64,000 bases of DNA, from the NCBI RefSeq assembly GCF_900116865.1, contig NZ_FPCD01000011.1:1-64000 (forward strand). Reading direction: 5' to 3'. Origin of the DNA: Butyrivibrio sp. M55. GTDB lineage: Bacteria > Bacillota > Clostridia > Lachnospirales > Lachnospiraceae. Position 1 is the stretch's first letter; every line of letters starts with the position of its first letter. The translations under genes and the position numbers were made by a program. This document shows positions 61,570 through 64,000 of this stretch, one piece after another. Below the pieces are notes generated by a model. The model was not told the origin of the DNA, did not search any database, and saw only the letters and a list, made by a program, of their open reading frames with translations.

Positions 61570-62529
61570 ATGAAAAGTAATTACAACGGACTTATAAATA
61601 TCTATAAAGAACCCGGATTTACTTCAAATGACGTGGTTGCAAAGTTAAGAGGAATACTTAAGCAAAAAAAGATCGGCCATACGGGGACTCTTGATCCTGA
61701 TGCGGTGGGCGTTCTTGTTGTATGCCTCGGAACGGGCACCAAGCTTGTCGAGATGCTTACAGATCATGACAAGGAGTACATTGCCGTCTGCAGGCTCGGA
61801 GTAACCACTGATACCCAGGATATGTCAGGAAACATCTTGGAGACATCGGATGTCAAAGTTACAAAAGAGCAGGTACACGAAGCGGTAAAGGCTTTTATCG
61901 GCGATTACGATCAGATTCCTCCCATGTATTCCGCTATCAAGAAAGACGGAAGAAAGCTTTATGAGCTTGCGAGAGAAGGCATTGAGGTTGAACGTAAACC
62001 TAGAAAAGTCCACATATCCGCGATATCGGTTCTTGATGATTCGCATATTGATTCGGACGGTCTTTTCACAATAGAAGTTAAGTGCAGCAAGGGAACATAT
62101 ATAAGGACTCTTTGCCATGACATCGGCCTCAGACTCGGATGCGGTGCGGCAATGCAGCATCTTACAAGAACGAGAGTGGGAGCATTTACTCTTGATACCG
62201 CTGTGACCCTTTCTCAGATTGAAAATATGAGGGATGAGGGAACGCTTCCTGAGATCATACAGTCGCCTGAATATATTTTCAGGGACCTTGATAAAATACA
62301 TGTGAAAAACGCCGCCAGAACGCTTTTAGAGAACGGAAACAGCTTCAGAAGGAATAATATAGTAAATGAAGATCCCGAGGGCGTAAATGACAAAGAATTT
62401 GAAAAAGAGATGTTCTCCGAGGGCAATAAGTTCAGAGTATATTCGGAGGACGATGTTTTCTTTGGGATATATACATTCAGTGCCAAGACAGGTATGTTTA
62501 ACGTAGATAAATTCTTTTTTGAAAAATAA
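61570..62529 (+). CDS. truB: tRNA pseudouridine(55) synthase
   Basis: A 319-residue enzyme forming pseudouridine 55 in the T loop of tRNAs. Motifs: GLINIYKEPGFTSNDVVAKLRG, HTGTLDPDAVGVLVVCLGTGTKL (catalytic Asp), EYIAVCRLGVTTDT, PPMYSAIKKDGRKLYELAREGIEVERKPR and CSKGTYIRTLCHDIGLRLGCGA. GGGAG precedes the ATG at 61570; a 34-residue upstream extension would run through the terminator hairpin and is rejected. Confidence 0.95.
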   Translation: MKSNYNGLINIYKEPGFTSNDVVAKLRGILKQKKIGHTGTLDPDAVGVLVVCLGTGTKLVEMLTDHDKEYIAVCRLGVTTDTQDMSGNILETSDVKVTKEQVHEAVKAFIGDYDQIPPMYSAIKKDGRKLYELAREGIEVERKPRKVHISAISVLDDSHIDSDGLFTIEVKCSKGTYIRTLCHDIGLRLGCGAAMQHLTRTRVGAFTLDTAVTLSQIENMRDEGTLPEIIQSPEYIFRDLDKIHVKNAARTLLENGNSFRRNNIVNEDPEGVNDKEFEKEMFSEGNKFRVYSEDDVFFGIYTFSAKTGMFNVDKFFFEK

Positions 62530-62551
62530 TCGGAACGGATATCGAATCGTA

Positions 62552-63466
62552 ATGAAGATAATAACTGAACTTGATAAATTGAATATCCGCGAAAAAACTG
62601 CGGTCGCAATAGGAAAATTTGACGGTATACATGTGGGACACAAGGAGCTTCTTTCCAAGATTCTTGAAAAGAAGAAGGATGGGCTTAAGGCAACTGTGTT
62701 TACATTTGATCCTTCTCCCGAGGAGTTTTTTGTAGGGCACTCCGTACCTCAGCTTTTTACACGCGAAGAAAAGCTTAAGGCGTTTCAGGAGCTTGGAGTG
62801 GACATTCTTGTGATGTTTCCGCTAAATGATGAGACGGCTGCGACGGATCCTGAGGAGTTTGTCAGAAGAATACTTGTGGATGAGCTTAATGCCGGTTTTA
62901 TCGCGGCGGGAAGTGATGTCTCTTTTGGCGATAAGGGAAAAGGCGACAGTAAGCTCCTTGAGCGACTTGGAAAAGAGCTTTCGTATGAGCTTTGCATTAT
63001 CGATAAGGTAAAGATCGACGACGAAGAAGTGAGCTCTACAAGAGTCAGAAATGCCGTATCTGACGGGGATATGGATCTTACCGAGAGGCTTCTTGGAACG
63101 AAGTATTCGATCTCGGGAATCGTTGAACACGGAAATCATCTGGGACATACGATTGGCGTGCCTACGGTGAATATCCTTCCTCCTTCAATGAAACTTCTTC
63201 CTCCCTACGGAGTGTATTCAAGTACGGTCAAGATAGGGAAGAATGAGTTCAAAGGAATGACAAATATAGGTCGTAAGCCAACGGTTTCGGAAAAAGAAAA
63301 GGTTGGCGTTGAGACATATATATATGATTTTGATCGCGATGTGTACGGGGAATATATAGAAGTTGTGCTCCACAGCTTCGTAAGACCCGAGATAAAGTTT
63401 GAAAATATGGAGCAACTGAAATTACAGATTCAGCAAGATATAAAAAATGCAGTGAGGAGTTTTTAA
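62552..63466 (+). CDS. ribF: Bifunctional riboflavin kinase/FAD synthetase
   Basis: A 304-residue enzyme making FMN and FAD. The N-terminal nucleotidyltransferase domain has AVAIGKFDGIHVGHKELL and FTFDPSPEEFF; the linker is VSSTRVRNAVSDGDMDLTERLLG; the C-terminal kinase domain has GIVEHGNHLGHTIGVPTVNI and KGMTNIGRKPTV. The ATG at 62552 gives the standard N-terminus, though its ribosome site is weak. It lies 22 bases after truB. Confidence 0.94.
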   Translation: MKIITELDKLNIREKTAVAIGKFDGIHVGHKELLSKILEKKKDGLKATVFTFDPSPEEFFVGHSVPQLFTREEKLKAFQELGVDILVMFPLNDETAATDPEEFVRRILVDELNAGFIAAGSDVSFGDKGKGDSKLLERLGKELSYELCIIDKVKIDDEEVSSTRVRNAVSDGDMDLTERLLGTKYSISGIVEHGNHLGHTIGVPTVNILPPSMKLLPPYGVYSSTVKIGKNEFKGMTNIGRKPTVSEKEKVGVETYIYDFDRDVYGEYIEVVLHSFVRPEIKFENMEQLKLQIQQDIKNAVRSF

Positions 63467-64000
63467 GTGAGTATTTTAAATGTTGAGCATCTCACACATG
63501 GCTTCGGAGACAGAGCCATTTTTGATGATGTGTCTTTCAGATTGTTAAAGGGTGAGCACATTGGACTTGTCGGAGCAAACGGCGAGGGAAAGTCCACCTT
63601 TATGAATATTATTATCGGAAAACTTATGCCTGATGCCGGAAAGATAGATTGGGCAAAAAATGTGAAAGTAGGTTATCTTGACCAGCACGCGGAGTTAAAG
63701 CAGGGAATGACCATACGTGACGTTCTCGCTTCCGCATATGAGCCGCTTTATGAGATGGAGCGCAGAATGAATGAGATCTGCGATGCAATGGCTGAAGCGG
63801 ATGAAAAGACACTTGAAGAGTATATGGAAGAGCTTGGAACAATTCAGGATCTTCTTACAAATCATGATTTTTACCTGATAGATTCCAAGATAGAAGAGGT
63901 ATCAAGGGCACTTGGCTTTCTTGACCTTGGTCTTGACAGGGATGTAACGGAACTTTCGGGAGGACAGAGGACAAAGATCCTTCTTGCCAAGCTCCTTCTT
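63467..64000 (+). CDS. ABC-F family ATPase, N-terminal part (cut by window edge)
   Basis: The first 178 residues of an ABC-F protein begin at a GTG directly after the ribF stop, seven bases after GAGGAG: MSILNVEHLTHGFGDRAIFD. Walker A is GANGEGKST, and the signature ELSGGQRTKILLAKLLL is reached just before the window ends. The stretch between (about 95-150: YEPLYEMERRMNEICDAMAEADEKTLEEYMEELG) is the helical arm insertion seen in the first half of ABC-F proteins. These ribosome-associated ATPases relieve stalling or give antibiotic protection; the subgroup cannot be judged from half the protein. Confidence 0.88.
   Translation, partial: MSILNVEHLTHGFGDRAIFDDVSFRLLKGEHIGLVGANGEGKSTFMNIIIGKLMPDAGKIDWAKNVKVGYLDQHAELKQGMTIRDVLASAYEPLYEMERRMNEICDAMAEADEKTLEEYMEELGTIQDLLTNHDFYLIDSKIEEVSRALGFLDLGLDRDVTELSGGQRTKILLAKLLL

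Overview
The window looks like a chromosomal segment of a rumen- or gut-type Lachnospiraceae bacterium, most likely Butyrivibrio, Pseudobutyrivibrio or a relative. This is inferred from moderate A+T content, Clostridia-style gene orders (rimP-nusA-ylxR-ylxQ-infB-rbfA-nrnA-truB-ribF; pyrH-frr-uppS-cdsA-dxr-rseP-ispG-polC), PolC-type polymerase, plant-polysaccharide enzymes (a GH120 beta-xylosidase, a GH5 protein, a pectinacetylesterase-like hydrolase, a secreted beta-helix protein), dense cyclic-di-GMP genes and frequent GTG/TTG starts. No phage, insertion sequence or CRISPR array was seen. No stretch over 300 bases lacks a gene.

Layout. 0-7 kb: the tail of an unknown gene, a YggS-type PLP protein, then a c-di-GMP neighbourhood (PilZ receptor, EAL phosphodiesterase, membrane GGDEF cyclase) interleaved with a divergent GH5 lipoprotein, ending in an overlooked 30-residue membrane protein on the minus strand. 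7-13.8 kb: GH120 beta-xylosidase, an HXXXDG acyltransferase, a DUF6320 membrane protein, a strikingly self-complementary 169-nt RNA-like element, a pectinacetylesterase-like hydrolase and a frameshifted lipoprotein. 13.9-18.1 kb: secreted beta-helix protein, small unknowns, an SGNH esterase and a membrane-tethered XRE regulator. 18.3-25.9 kb: a large subtilase carrying an internal dockerin, overlapped by a cohesin-like plus FN3-like protein, then an acidic coiled-coil surface protein behind a sigma-28-like promoter. 26-31 kb: glycerol use (glpK and two flavoproteins). 30.8-36 kb: CPBP protease, NatA-like ATPase, NatB-CPBP fusion and a chemoreceptor. 36.1-38 kb: DUF1667 protein (the usual partner of the glycerol flavoproteins, here detached), a cysteine hydrolase and a CobW-like P-loop protein. 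38.1-41.5 kb: candidate Re-citrate synthase, GntR/FCD regulator and NADP-isocitrate dehydrogenase behind a promoter with a 30-bp palindromic operator. 41.6-54.5 kb: polysaccharide deacetylase and bactofilin, followed by a housekeeping run for UMP kinase, ribosome recycling, isoprenoid and phospholipid synthesis, RseP and PolC. 54.6-64 kb: tRNA-Glu and the nusA-infB translation/transcription operon with an attenuator-like leader, ending inside an ABC-F ATPase.

How it works together: the left half serves extracellular and intracellular use of plant cell-wall sugars and surface display under c-di-GMP control; the middle feeds glycerol into glycolysis and makes 2-oxoglutarate through a partial citrate pathway; the right half is core growth machinery. 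The strongest candidates for something undescribed are the structured RNA element at 11702-11870, the dockerin/cohesin protease pair at 18.3-23.0 kb, and the 30-residue membrane protein at 6924-7016.
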